A DNA stretch of 64,000 nucleotides. It comes from Scalesia atractyloides (Eukaryota > Streptophyta > Magnoliopsida > Asterales > Asteraceae). The stretch covers positions 64,935,660 through 64,999,659 of the forward strand of contig CAMTDV010000028.1 in assembly GCA_947069175.1 (NCBI GenBank). Reading direction: 5' to 3'. The notes under the pieces are model-generated. The model did not search any database. It had not been told where the DNA came from and saw only the letters and a program-made list of their open reading frames with translations. The position numbers were made by a program, and so were the translations under genes. Of this stretch, positions 21,669 to 31,674 are shown one piece after another; the stretch's first letter is position 1, and every line of letters starts with the position of its first letter.

Positions 21669-22660
21669 TAGATTTTTAAATTTCTGATTGTTATTGTTAG
21701 ATTTGAAAGTTTCTTAGTTCAGTTCTAGATGTAACTGTTACTATTTTAATGCCATAAATTTTAATCGTATTAATCTTTCTTGTCACATTTTACTTTTACT
21801 TATTTTACCAAGTATATTATTATATTGATACATAGAACCTGAATTGCAGATCGATATTGATGTTAAATTGTGTCTGAATATGATTTAGTTTATGTAGGAT
21901 TGCATCGAGATACTAAGCCGCATCACACGTATCCTCCATTCACGTTCTTCTTTCCTTCATTGGTCTTCAGGATCAACATTCAAATCCAAACGATTCAATA
22001 ATCAGGTTCTCAAATCTGTTTAAGAAATACATATCTTGATTCATGAAAGTGAGTAAAAGTGGCAGAGCTTGAAGTAAAAATGTAGGTGGGCTTCGATGGT
22101 CTTGCTATAAACTCGGTCTCCATTTTAATCACCGCGACTTGCAGGGATTCGTTTCAATCCATTTAAAAAACAAAGGGGGAGATTTCAAACTACTAGATGT
22201 GGTGGCAAAAAGAATTCTATGAAGATTTTAGGGCTTCAATCATGTTCTTCCTATAAAGAAGTTGCTAACATAAATATTTTGTGATGAAGTGGAGAATAAG
22301 TAATATTCTAATGAAGTTGTGATAGCTTATGTACTAACCATGGTTTTTAATCTTTCAGGTACACTGCATTTTCGATGAAAGGTAGTGACTAGTTTTGGTT
22401 ATTTGTTTAAGCTGATTACTTCTTTAATTGTAAATCAGAGTTTAAATGCATTAACACATAAGATTTGTTAGAATAACTCATAGCTATTTTAATATTAATC
22501 AAATGAAAAACTAATTAAAAATTACAATATCTATACACCTATCTATACATTCTATTCAAATGCACTATGTATGAATTTCTAAAAACCATCCGTGTTTACA
22601 CAAGGATTTTACTACTAGTACATATAATAAAAAAAACCTATGAAAGACACGTGTCTAATT
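21669..22660. other. AT-rich intergenic DNA, no gene seen
   Basis: Only short, stop-interrupted frames are present. A candidate Helitron-like 3' end lies at 22588-22618 and is listed separately. Confidence 0.5.
22588..22618 (+). mobile_element. Helitron-like 3' terminus (candidate 1)
   Basis: An imperfect hairpin ATCCGTGTTTACACAAGGAT is followed after about 7 nt by CTAG and then T. That is the hairpin-CTRR|T form of a Helitron 3' end. No 5' TC end or coding capacity was identified. Confidence 0.35.
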
Positions 22661-22822
22661 TCCAATTAATCCTACGTAACATTCTTTAATTCAACCTCAA
22701 AATTGAACCTATATTTTATTTTAGTTATTATAATAATTAATACATTGATATCACTAATATTTATCCTTATTTTTTAATATAAATAATAATAATCTATACA
22801 TTATTAATATTATATGTAGACC
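22661..22822 (+). repeat. dispersed direct repeat, copy 1
   Basis: It runs from TCCAATTAATCCTACGTAAC to TATATGTAGACC and is repeated at 23268-23474. It is AT-rich and non-coding. Confidence 0.75.
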
Positions 22823-23267
22823 GATCGATGATTCTATCTCTTATTTTCAGATTGCATTTTTTTAATTTAGTTTGTACTTTATCTCTTCCGATCAAATGGG
22901 ACAGAAGCAAAATTGTTGGGCTTCACATTTGTAATTAATTATCTTTTATTAACATGCTATGGTTCCATTTGGTCCTGATCAAATTTGCTTTTGTGTTAGT
23001 TTTGCTCAAGTTTAAGATGATTAGAAAAAAAATCTTAGAATCATTTTTGTTTCTATGAAATCAAAAGTTTCAAAACTAAAATATAATCTTTTTATAATCA
23101 AATTCACATTCCAAAAACCCTCAAATTTCAACCATTCAATAATCACAATTACTTGTGTAAAAATTATTATTCTTATTTTTTTCTCAAAACCCACTCAACA
23201 TCTATTTAACTTATCATACGTATAAGCCCCATTATAATATAATCTAATCTAAATTCTAACAAAGAAT
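22823..23267. other. AT-rich spacer between direct repeats
   Basis: No gene or clear structure is seen between the two repeat copies. Confidence 0.5.
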
Positions 23268-23474
23268 TCCAATTAATCCTACGTAACATTATTTAATTCT
23301 ACCTCATAATTGTACTTATATTTTATTTTAGTTATTATAATAACTAATACATTGTACTTATATTTTATTTTAGTTATTATAATAATTATACATTGATATC
23401 ACTAATATTTATCCTAATCTTTTAATATAAATAATATATTAATATAAATAATATATTAATATTATATGTAGACC
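23268..23474 (+). repeat. dispersed direct repeat, copy 2
   Basis: This is the second copy of 22661-22822, longer because a roughly 40-bp block (ACTTATATTTTATTTTAG and flanks) is duplicated in tandem within it. Confidence 0.75.
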
Positions 23475-24125
23475 AATTGATTTCGTATTACACACATGTA
23501 TAACCATGAATTGTATGGTCAATTTCACTATTTGAACAGTATTAAAATTTTAAGATAATGCGCTAATTATTTTTAAGACAAACAATATGATATTAGAGAA
23601 GAACAATAACAATTTAAACCAGTTAGGAAGAACATGTGAATTTGTATATAAATATCTTCTTATACCAAATACTTTTTTAGCACCTGTTACCCTCTCGTAC
23701 CTTCTTATCATTGTTTTTCCATATTTCTTTCCTATTAAATAACTAATTAAATTATAATATTTTTGCTTCTCTCTTCTGTTAAACAAGAGTATCAAATAAT
23801 AAATTTTTTCATTTCTCTCTTATTTATATAATATTTATTTTTTCAATTATTTCCTTTATTATTTCTGCTTATTAATAACTATTAAATTTAATATTTTATT
23901 GAAACAACCACATGTAATACATGTTTTTTATCTAATAATAAATAAACAAAACAAAACAAAATGTTCTAATAAGTAAATAGTACACCAAAATTCAGTTTTA
24001 AATTACATATTTTGACGACTGTATGTGTCAATCAATTAAATTATATTTTATTCAACATGTATAATACACAGATTTATTCAACTAGATACACGAGTTTTAA
24101 GATGTAAAACTTTTTATAACTTAAT
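23475..24125. other. AT-rich DNA with two Helitron-like 3' ends
   Basis: No gene is seen. ACATGTAATACATGT (23910-23924) is followed by CTAA|T, and ACATGTATAATACACAG (near 24056) is followed by CTAG|A. Both have the hairpin-then-CTRR layout of candidate 1. Confidence 0.35.
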
Positions 24126-24403
24126 GAGTAAAATGTCATTTTCATTGCTGGGGTTTGCCCACTTTTACGACTTTCGTCCCCGAGGTGCCATTTTATCCAG
24201 AATTTTAAATCTTGTCATTTTCATCACTGAGAGCCATTTTTCAAGGAACGAAATTTGCAATAAATTGCAAGCCTCAATGATAGAAATGGCAAAAAACAAA
24301 ACAAAAAAAAAACCCAAAGATGAATGATTGCAATGCATAAAAGTCGTTTTAAATAAACATACAAATATGCTCAAACTTTAAAGACAATTTTAGCAATTTA
24401 CTC
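24126..24403 (+). mobile_element. Mutator-like foldback MITE, diverged copy
   Basis: The left end GAGTAAAATGTCATTTTC and the right end TTTACTC match the ends of the MITE at 62957-63380. The flanking 9-mers TAACTTAAT (24117-24125) and TTACTTAAT (24404-24412) agree at 8 of 9 positions. The left arm keeps the TTACGACTTTCGTCC block of that family. The interior is more diverged. Confidence 0.7.
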
Positions 24404-24412
24404 TTACTTAAT

Positions 24413-25108
24413 TAAAATTCCTTTTATTATACCCGTGTAACACATGAGGTTTTAATCTAATATATATAATATACTAGAAAAATATAAAATTTTGAACAAA
24501 TTCTGTTTTTAATAAAATTTATATCGTAACGTTTATAATTTTTTTCTAAAAAATACATTGTATTTAGTTTTTTATTTAGTTTAAATATTACAAGTTATTT
24601 GATTAGTTAATGGGGCGCCGGAGAGGGTGAATAAAATGAAAAAGAAACTAAAAAGATGATTTGAGCAACCCCTTGCAACCTTTGGTCACCAATAAGACTA
24701 GTCTTTTGGTTATATCAAAGTGGAAGATGAAAGAAGAGGTGGGTCCCACAATTTTTGTTTAATAATAAGAAAACTTAAATTGGCATAACAAAATTTTTAA
24801 ATAACTTAACAAGTTGGATAAAAAAGATGACAAATGACAGATCTTAGATGTCCAGTTGTAAATAATAATTAATAACAATAATAATCATTTTTAGATGAAA
24901 CATATAAATCTGCTTAAATCTCAACGATAATTTTAACATTTTACTTAATATAAAATTCATTCATAAATATTCACTAATTAGGCTAAAGAGGTTTGACTTT
25001 CAATAGTCGGTATGAAAGTTCTCTCACACAAATTTTGACTTTAACTTGGCTTTTTCATATTGGTTGAGAAACACACACGCAAACTATTAGACTATGGGCC
25101 ATGGACTC
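24413..25108. other. AT-rich intergenic DNA
   Basis: No gene is seen. A further Helitron-like end (CCCGTGTAACACATGAGG then CTAA|T) lies at 24432-24461. Near 24890-24955 there is a fragment resembling the right arm of the 24126 MITE. Confidence 0.4.
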
Positions 25109-25380
25109 TGTTAGGTTTCTAAGATTACTCGTAATTCTTATATATTGTAACCTACTCATTCAATAATAATCAATTAAGCCTTTTACCATTCTTACATGGT
25201 ATCAGAGCCAGCCTAGGCTCTATATCCTCTCCGCTGCATCAAACACAAATAGCAAAACCCTAGCCGTCACCATTTGAGAAAAACCCTAGACAGGGCGGCG
25301 TGCCGCCGCTGCCGCCCTGTCTGATCTCTGTTCGTTTTCCGTTTTTTTTTAATTTCGTATTCAAATATCTTTGATTCTAG
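25109..25380 (+). mobile_element. Ty1/copia-type LTR end, PBS and leader stub
   Basis: The segment TGTTAGGTTTCT ... ATTCTTACA (25109-25196) looks like the 3' part, or all, of a short LTR. It is followed directly by TGGTATCAGAGCCA (PBS, tRNA-iMet type) at 25197-25210. A leader follows with a GC-rich perfect inverted repeat (25288-25322). No copia gag or pol is visible downstream, so this is a stub. The left LTR boundary is uncertain. Confidence 0.6.
25288..25322 (+). other. GC-rich perfect hairpin in copia leader
   Basis: AGACAGGGCGGC (25288-25299) pairs perfectly with GCCGCCCTGTCT (25311-25322) over an 11-nt GC-rich loop, about 80 nt after the PBS, in an otherwise AT-rich region. Confidence 0.8.
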
Positions 25381-25861
25381 TTTCACTGGCTTTCTTACGG
25401 TCTCTTACCACATAGATGATGCTACGGCTGATCTTGTTGATTGCTACGGCTTTCTTACGGTCTCTTTTTATTCCCTTAAAAATTTGAAATTTCACGGTCT
25501 CATGGAGAGACTATTTTTATAACCTTCTTCTTAAAATTCCCTATAATACAAATAAAATAGCAAAAGTGAAGTTTACAATAATTCATTCACTTTTATTAAC
25601 GCTTAGTAAAATAGTACAATTTGAAATTTCTGATGCTACATAATAATTCCCATCTCATTTCATATTCAACTATAACTTGAATTTGGAGTTAATTCTTTAA
25701 TCCAATTATCATGATGCCTTTGTGTCTCACAATCATTATCATCTCCAACATCATTGATGAATTAAATCCTCTTTCCCTATATGGATAAAACCTGTTGTTA
25801 AACCATCATCACTCTTTCTAATATTAAAGGTATTAATATTGAAATCGACCCACTATCGGTC
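25381..25861. other. non-coding, short direct repeat
   Basis: GGCTTTCTTACGGTCTCTT occurs at 25388-25406 and again at 25448-25466. Otherwise nothing recognisable is present. Confidence 0.5.
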
Positions 25862-26003
25862 CAGGGGCGGATCTAGTGTATAACAAGGGTAGCCTCCGCT
25901 CCGGCGGTAGTGTAAATTTTGAAAAAAATTGACGTTTTTTCGATTTCGTTACCCCTTTCTTTTAAAATGTTACCCCTTGGCGCTCCGGCTAGATCCGCCA
26001 CTG
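25862..26003 (+). mobile_element. hAT-type MITE
   Basis: It is 142 bp with terminal inverted repeats CAGGGGCGGATCTAG and CTAGATCCGCCACTG (one mismatch), flanked by a perfect 8-bp duplication TATCGGTC (25854-25861, 26004-26011). The 8-bp duplication and the CAG..CTG ends fit the hAT superfamily. It has no coding capacity. Confidence 0.9.
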
Positions 26004-26011
26004 TATCGGTC

Positions 26012-26429
26012 TCATATAAATATCAAAAGAGGGGGGGGGGACTAGTTCATGAGACCGCATTGGTGCATAATGATGAGGATCAAAGTTGAAGATGATTCAT
26101 TGGTCTTTAATGAACCATGTTCATATTCAATTTCACCTACGACCAGTTCATATTAAACTCACATGAATTGAACGATATAAAGGCATTAGATGGAGCAGTC
26201 ATGGGTTATGAGGGTGTGACATAAAAGATAGAAAAATAGAGTTTGAGGGAGAGATAGAAAGAAAGATGTGAGAAAGTAAAAACAAAAAATTGATCGTCTG
26301 ACACATTTATTAACTAGTTGTGTTAATGGTGTTTGGTATATTAAATATTATTATTTGATGGAGTTGTGATATTTTAAGAAAAATAACTAAACTTTTTCTT
26401 TTTTTTCTTTTCTTATGAGAATGGTCCAG
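26012..26429. other. non-coding, contains a poly-G run
   Basis: A run of ten G occurs near 26030-26039. No gene is seen. Confidence 0.5.
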
Positions 26430-27950
26430 GAACAATATTATGAATGTGGTTCGTATTACGTGTGTTTCATCTTGTTCGGTTTAAAAGTAATATTGGGAAG
26501 TCCAATATTTATGCTATCGGAGTCGGTTCGGAGGCTCTAAAAGATACGACTGCTATTGTGGGGTGTCAAACAGGGAATTTTCGTTCAAATATCTCGGGTT
26601 ACTCATGGGGGCAAACATGAACAAGGTTGCTAGTTGGAAACCTTTTTGTGATATTTTGGATGGTAGGTTGGCGAGTTGGAAGGCTCGTTACTATCCATAG
26701 GGGGCAGGATCACACTGGTCAAGTCGGTGCTCGAGACCCTACCCAGCTATTACTTATCTCTCTATAAGGCTCCAACTCAGGTTCTAAAGGACCTAGAATC
26801 TAAAATTCGGGCGTTTTTATGGGGAGGGGGTAACACGGTTAAAAAGCTTCACTGGGTCGCCTGGGATCGGGTGAGTAGACCGAAAAAGAGTGAATACCTG
26901 GGCCTTAGCAAATTGAAACACATAAACACAGTTTTATTAACGAAGTGGGGTTGGAAGTTCTTGACGGACAAAAACAAGCTGTTGGTTAAAGTTATAGAAG
27001 CCATTCATACTACTAGAAACAGGTGGGAATGTTTGGAGCAACATAGTGCAGATTATATCGAAAACAACGATAGATGGAATTCTGCTCAGAAACTTTTTCA
27101 AAGCTACTGTTGGAAACGAAGAGGACACAACCTTTTGGCTTGACCCTTGGATTTGGAACAACACATTGAAGGACATGTTCCCGGATCTGTTTAAAATTGA
27201 AAAGGATAAAGGCTGTAGAGTTAGTGATCGAATTAACTTCTCCGATGAGCTTAGCTGGAACTGGAAATATTCGTTGAGCAGATGTTAACGATCTGGTTAA
27301 TCTGTGTAGCCTTCTCTTCTCGGTCCAGCTGAATAGTTCGAGGGATCTATGGTCTTGGAATGGAGCTGCTAATGAAGACTTCTCGGTCAGCGCTGTCAAA
27401 GGCCTTCTCGATAAGAACATGTTGCATTCGGATGTGTATGTTCCGGAGTGGTGTAAGTGGATTCCAAAGAAGTGTAACTTATTCATTTGGAGAGTGGAAC
27501 TGAACAAAATTGCTACGCTTATGGCTTAAAAAAAAAAAAAGAAACATCGGTGGTGATGAAACGGCCTGTGTGTTATGTGGAGAGGGAGAGGAGACGGTGG
27601 AACATCTCTTCACATCGTGCTTCTTTGCTACTTCCCTATGGGCTTTTGTTAGTAACTGGAGTAAAATACAAAACTTTGTGGTGTTCTCTTTTAGGGACCT
27701 AATTGAAATTCATGAACATATTGGATTGAAGGATAAAAAAAAAGGAAGCTCTAAAGGGTAACGTGAGAATTCGGTTGCTGGAGCATCTGGAAGGGCTAGA
27801 AATGACGTCAAGTTTTATAACTCTCCGGCTAAAATGGTTGATATCATCGAGGTGAAATATGTGGGCTTTTTGTGCCATTCGACTAGATCTAAAAATAAGT
27901 CAGATAGTTGGGAAGATTGGTGTAATTATGTAAATTCGTAGTTTGTTTTT
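26430..27950 (+). pseudogene. 5'-truncated plant LINE: RT C-terminus to zf-RVT
   Basis: Broken frames give, in order, the end of a non-LTR reverse transcriptase (GKSNIYAIGVGSEAL, then SWKARYY and GRITLVKSVLETLPSYYLSLY), the RT-to-endonuclease linker (WVAWDRVSRPK, TTFWLDPWIWN), a zf-RVT Cys-rich domain (CVLCGEGEETVEHLFTSC, near 27565-27620), and the typical tail (KNKSDSWEDWCNYVNS, near 27890-27940). At least five frameshifts or stops interrupt it. The missing 5' end is usual for LINEs. A poly-A tail is not evident. Confidence 0.85.
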
Positions 27951-28356
27951 CGGCTGCCTCAATTTGAGGCGATTCGTGTTTTAATGAAGTTTACGTTAAA
28001 ATTTTCTTTATTTTCATAATGACAATTCTAATTATTACTATCATGCGCTTTTTTTTTATAAAAACTCATGTGTTTATAAAAGATAACAAAGTCCTAGTTT
28101 TGATAGATGTTTTATGGGTGTTATGAGTCTTATGACTAAAACATATCCTATATATGTTTAGGGTAATGTTACACAATAAATAGCCAAAAATGTATTATTG
28201 TTATGTACTTATGTAGGATCTTTCTTTTGGCTAAATGTTTCGTTCTCCGGATATCTATCAACTCAATTTTTTATATATCAATGGTGGGTTACCGAAATTT
28301 ACCATAATCCAATAATAATTAACATTTAAGGATCACTTAGATTGCATCTTGTGTAT
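27951..28356. other. LINE 3' flank and non-coding DNA
   Basis: GCTGCCTCAATTTGAGGCGA near 27953 may belong to the LINE 3' UTR and forms a short hairpin (GCCTCAA/TTGAGGC). No gene is seen after it. Confidence 0.4.
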
Positions 28357-29148
28357 GGGTAGGGTTCTAGAGTGAACACTAGGTTGAGAGTAAACTGTGT
28401 GAACTAATCTGAGCCATTGAATTTATATCATCTAGAGATTTTTAAACAATGGCAAAATTGTAATTATAATGTTGTAACTTCCCTTTAAATTAATTGACAA
28501 AAGGGTATTTGCGTCTTATGTAAATTGCATTTATTAAACAATATAATTAAAATTCTTAAAATCTTGCTAGTTTCCGTATACACAAGATACACAGTTGTTA
28601 GTGTATACACATGTGTACAATCTCGATAGTATCAGTATATAAAAGATACACATATGATAGTTTATACACATGTGTACAGTCTCGCTAACTATCAATTTAT
28701 ACAAGATACACAGCTGTTAGTTTATACACATGTGTACAGTCTCGCTAACTATCAGTTTATATAAGATACACATTGTTAGTTTATACAGATGTGTACAGAC
28801 TTTTGATACATCTGTGTATTTTGTAGTCCACGACCTAGTTCCGTTAGGAGTTTCATATAGGTTTGAATCCGGGAGGGACACTTGGTGTCCAGTACCTAGT
28901 TCCGTTAGGAGTTTCATATACGTCATTAGCAACTGATTCTACACGAGTTTAAAATAATGGAGAAGTAATTAAAAATGTGTGAGAGAGAGAGAGAGAATTA
29001 ATAGATGAGAAAATTAAGGGATTTTAATTAAAAGAGAGAGAGAGAACTAATGTCGATCTTACCCTTTTAATTTAAAAAATAATCAATAGTCAAGATTAGT
29101 TCCCTCAGTTCATTTTCAAGAATTCATTCACAAGTGATCTTAATCCTC
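28357..29148 (+). mobile_element. Mutator-like non-autonomous element containing a minisatellite
   Basis: It is flanked by a perfect 9-bp duplication CTTGTGTAT (28348-28356, 29149-29157). The two ends are imperfect inverted repeats about 60 bp long (left GTGTGAACTAATCTGAGCC, right inverse GAGGGAACTAATCTTGACT). It has no coding capacity. The core carries a 61-bp tandem array and GA-rich tracts. Confidence 0.65.
28565..28805 (+). repeat. about 61-bp minisatellite, four units
   Basis: Units combine a CGCTAACTATCAGTTTATA-type block, AGATACACA, TTAGTTTATACACATGTGTA and CAGTCT. Within each, TACACATGTGTA is a 12-bp palindrome. The first unit is the most diverged. Just beyond, CTAGTTCCGTTAGGAGTTTC occurs twice, 65 bp apart (near 28829 and 28894). 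Confidence 0.8.
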
Positions 29149-29157
29149 TTGTGTATA

Positions 29158-30452
29158 TTTTATAACCTCGCCAACGACCATTATATATACATATTAATAC
29201 ATACTACCGATTAACAGTACAACTTTGTGGTTTTTCTTTAATATTGTATTTTTTTCTAAACTTTTCATTATTTTGTGATTTTATCACTTTAATTGATTTT
29301 AAAATATTTCTTTTCTCATACGGCTTTTAAGATGCGATCAAAGTATCTGTTATAAACATGAAACCATAAAATGAATGCATAGCAATATTAATGTTGTTCG
29401 GTTCAACTCGATACGGTATGATAGCGATACGTTATCAGTTTATCCAAAGCAAGAACAATAAAAATAAATATTGGTATCTATATAGATGTTGTTCAATCGG
29501 TTTCGATTCAGTTTGGTACGATAGCTTGCACAATATCCATTTAAAAAAATAAATATCGGAATGTTGAAATAAAATAAACATAGAATGCAAACGATCCGAA
29601 TCGATTTCAACTTAACAACATTGGCACCAATATCAATATTCATTTTTATTGTTTTCGATCGATGTTGTTTTGATTATGATAGTGAGTGCCGTTACCATAA
29701 TGATTCGAATTGATATCGACTAAATTCCCGCTGCGAACTGAGGGAATCTCACTAGTTTATATTAAAAGTTACAAAAAATGATTAGATGTCATGAGTTGAT
29801 TCACCATGAAGAATTGGTTTTGAATAGGATGATCAGTGAAGTAATCACCTCTCTTCCCGAATTTGCTTTAGGACCACTATCTAGAATAGCGTAGCTTGTA
29901 ATACTCGATACGAGATACCCAATAGTTGAAAGGTAAGGAATGCAAAAAAAGGAAAAGAACTCGAGCTTGATACCGATACCTAAAACCCAAAGTTTGACAG
30001 GTATACACAATGCTCAACGGGTATGGGATTGAAAAAAAAAATAATAACTCGCGGGTACATGACTTGTATGCGATTAGGTGACCTGATATTATATACCCCT
30101 TTACCCGAACAATTTCTCTAAAACATATATCATAAACTTTAATTTTTTTATTCTCTTAAATATTGTTTAGTAAGTTTTTCATTCTAGTAACTTCATTCTT
30201 AAAAGACAAATGTATATATATTTGGATGACATTATTTATTTTAAAGTTGTTTTCTGATAATATTATAATACATTTACATTTTTATTATAACTATGGTGAT
30301 GATGATACATGTTATCTATCATAGGTTAATATATTGTAGTGATTTTAAAAGCATACAATTGTAATAAAAAATAAAATATATACTTACATAAATATCTCAA
30401 GAAGTGCCTTTTAAAACACTAATGGATATATCCGATAATCCCCGGTATACTC
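29158..30452. other. AT-rich intergenic DNA, one Helitron-like end
   Basis: No gene is seen. TTCCCGCTGCGAACTGAGGGAA followed by TCTCACTAG|T ends at 29755, again a hairpin then CTRR|T. Confidence 0.4.
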
Positions 30453-31335
30453 TGTCACACCTCAACCGATGGCGAAAACATCGGGGTGTAACGAAAGAGA
30501 TTGTTCGAGGCATCATAACACTAAAATGTGACAAGTATTTTAATAACAAAATTTCATTTCTTTAACAGAGGTCAAGTACAATAATTGGAAATCATTACAA
30601 CGTAGTTGGTACAAAATACAAGTACGACAACGTTAATAATACAATTTTAGATGAGTATCTAAGTCATCCTACTCGTTTCTAATGTCATCCTTATCAATAA
30701 TCAACATGCAATACATGTTAAAGTATAGTTCAACACACAAGGTATTGGCAAGCATACAAGTTTGAATAATAGCATGGTATAAACGTTCAAACAAATCTTC
30801 ATGCGTACTTCTCTATTCTCGAGACTAACATACATTAAAGTTATCATGCATAAGTATACTAGTCAACCCAAAGTTTCCCGCAAGCATAACCCTTTCATAA
30901 CATGAAATGACCAGATGTGTATGACTTAACATGACCCCAAGTTTACTAGGCGGTGCGTTACTCCTATAGCGCTATACATGTTAATGGAGGCTTGATTAAA
31001 GTTAATGACTGAGTATAAGCATATCGAGTATAAGCATGAGTGATTTCAAGTTTAGCATAAGAGCATGTATAGAGATTGTTCGTGCATTGAGTATGAGCAT
31101 GTTTGTGTAATTTTGCTTAATATACATGTATTGCACCTAAAGGTGATAAAACGTAAAATGGGATCAAGTATGCTCACAATTTTGCAAGCTTCTTTAGCAA
31201 GTTCGACGGTGGACGAGTCATCAGGTGATGCAACCCGGAGTTACCCTACATGGGGTAAACAGGTGGGCATGAGTATACTGAGTCGGACGATAGGTCCAAA
31301 TTCTGGAGCAGAAAGTACAGAAAGAAAACGGGAAA

Positions 31336-31425
31336 AATGCCACTTCGTACGAAGTGGACTAACTGCCCCGTGCGAGCTGACTTGCAACTCGCACGAGTTG
31401 ACTGTTCACCTCGTACGAGGTGACA
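31336..31425 (-). repeat. CGTACG-centred palindrome cluster, LTR E left piece
   Basis: CCACTTCGTACGAAGTGG (31340-31357) and CACCTCGTACGAGGTG (31407-31422) are perfect palindromes. CAACTCGCACGAGTTG (31385-31400) is one with a single centre mismatch. A half-like GTGCGAGCTG lies between. The arms differ yet stay symmetrical. Confidence 0.85.
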
Positions 31426-31674
31426 GTTCTGAAACGTATTAGCCCGTTTTGTACCCATTTCGACACTGATTGTGAACGCGGATCGTGATAACGAGGCAGA
31501 ATAGTCCGGGCCATAACACTAGATCAGATTGTGATTAATGTTACGTCCAGATTGGTTTATTAAGAAAATACGACAAATAAGTATAGTTTATGTATGGCTT
31601 AGTCACGTTTGTCATCGAAGTCAATCATGGAGATGTTAAATATCTTTATATGATTCACCAAAGCACAAGGTTGT

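Noticed and set aside
26030..26039. Poly-G run as a G-quadruplex
   Set aside because: It is a single run, with no set of four separated G tracts. More likely a slippage tract.
28565..28805. CRISPR-like look of the 61-bp array
   Set aside because: Spacing and unit sequence are continuous tandem repeats without unique spacers, and the DNA is plant nuclear.
31065..31442. 125-codon plus-strand ORF in LTR E
   Set aside because: It spans the palindrome cluster in an LTR, has no family features, and is not preserved in LTR C.
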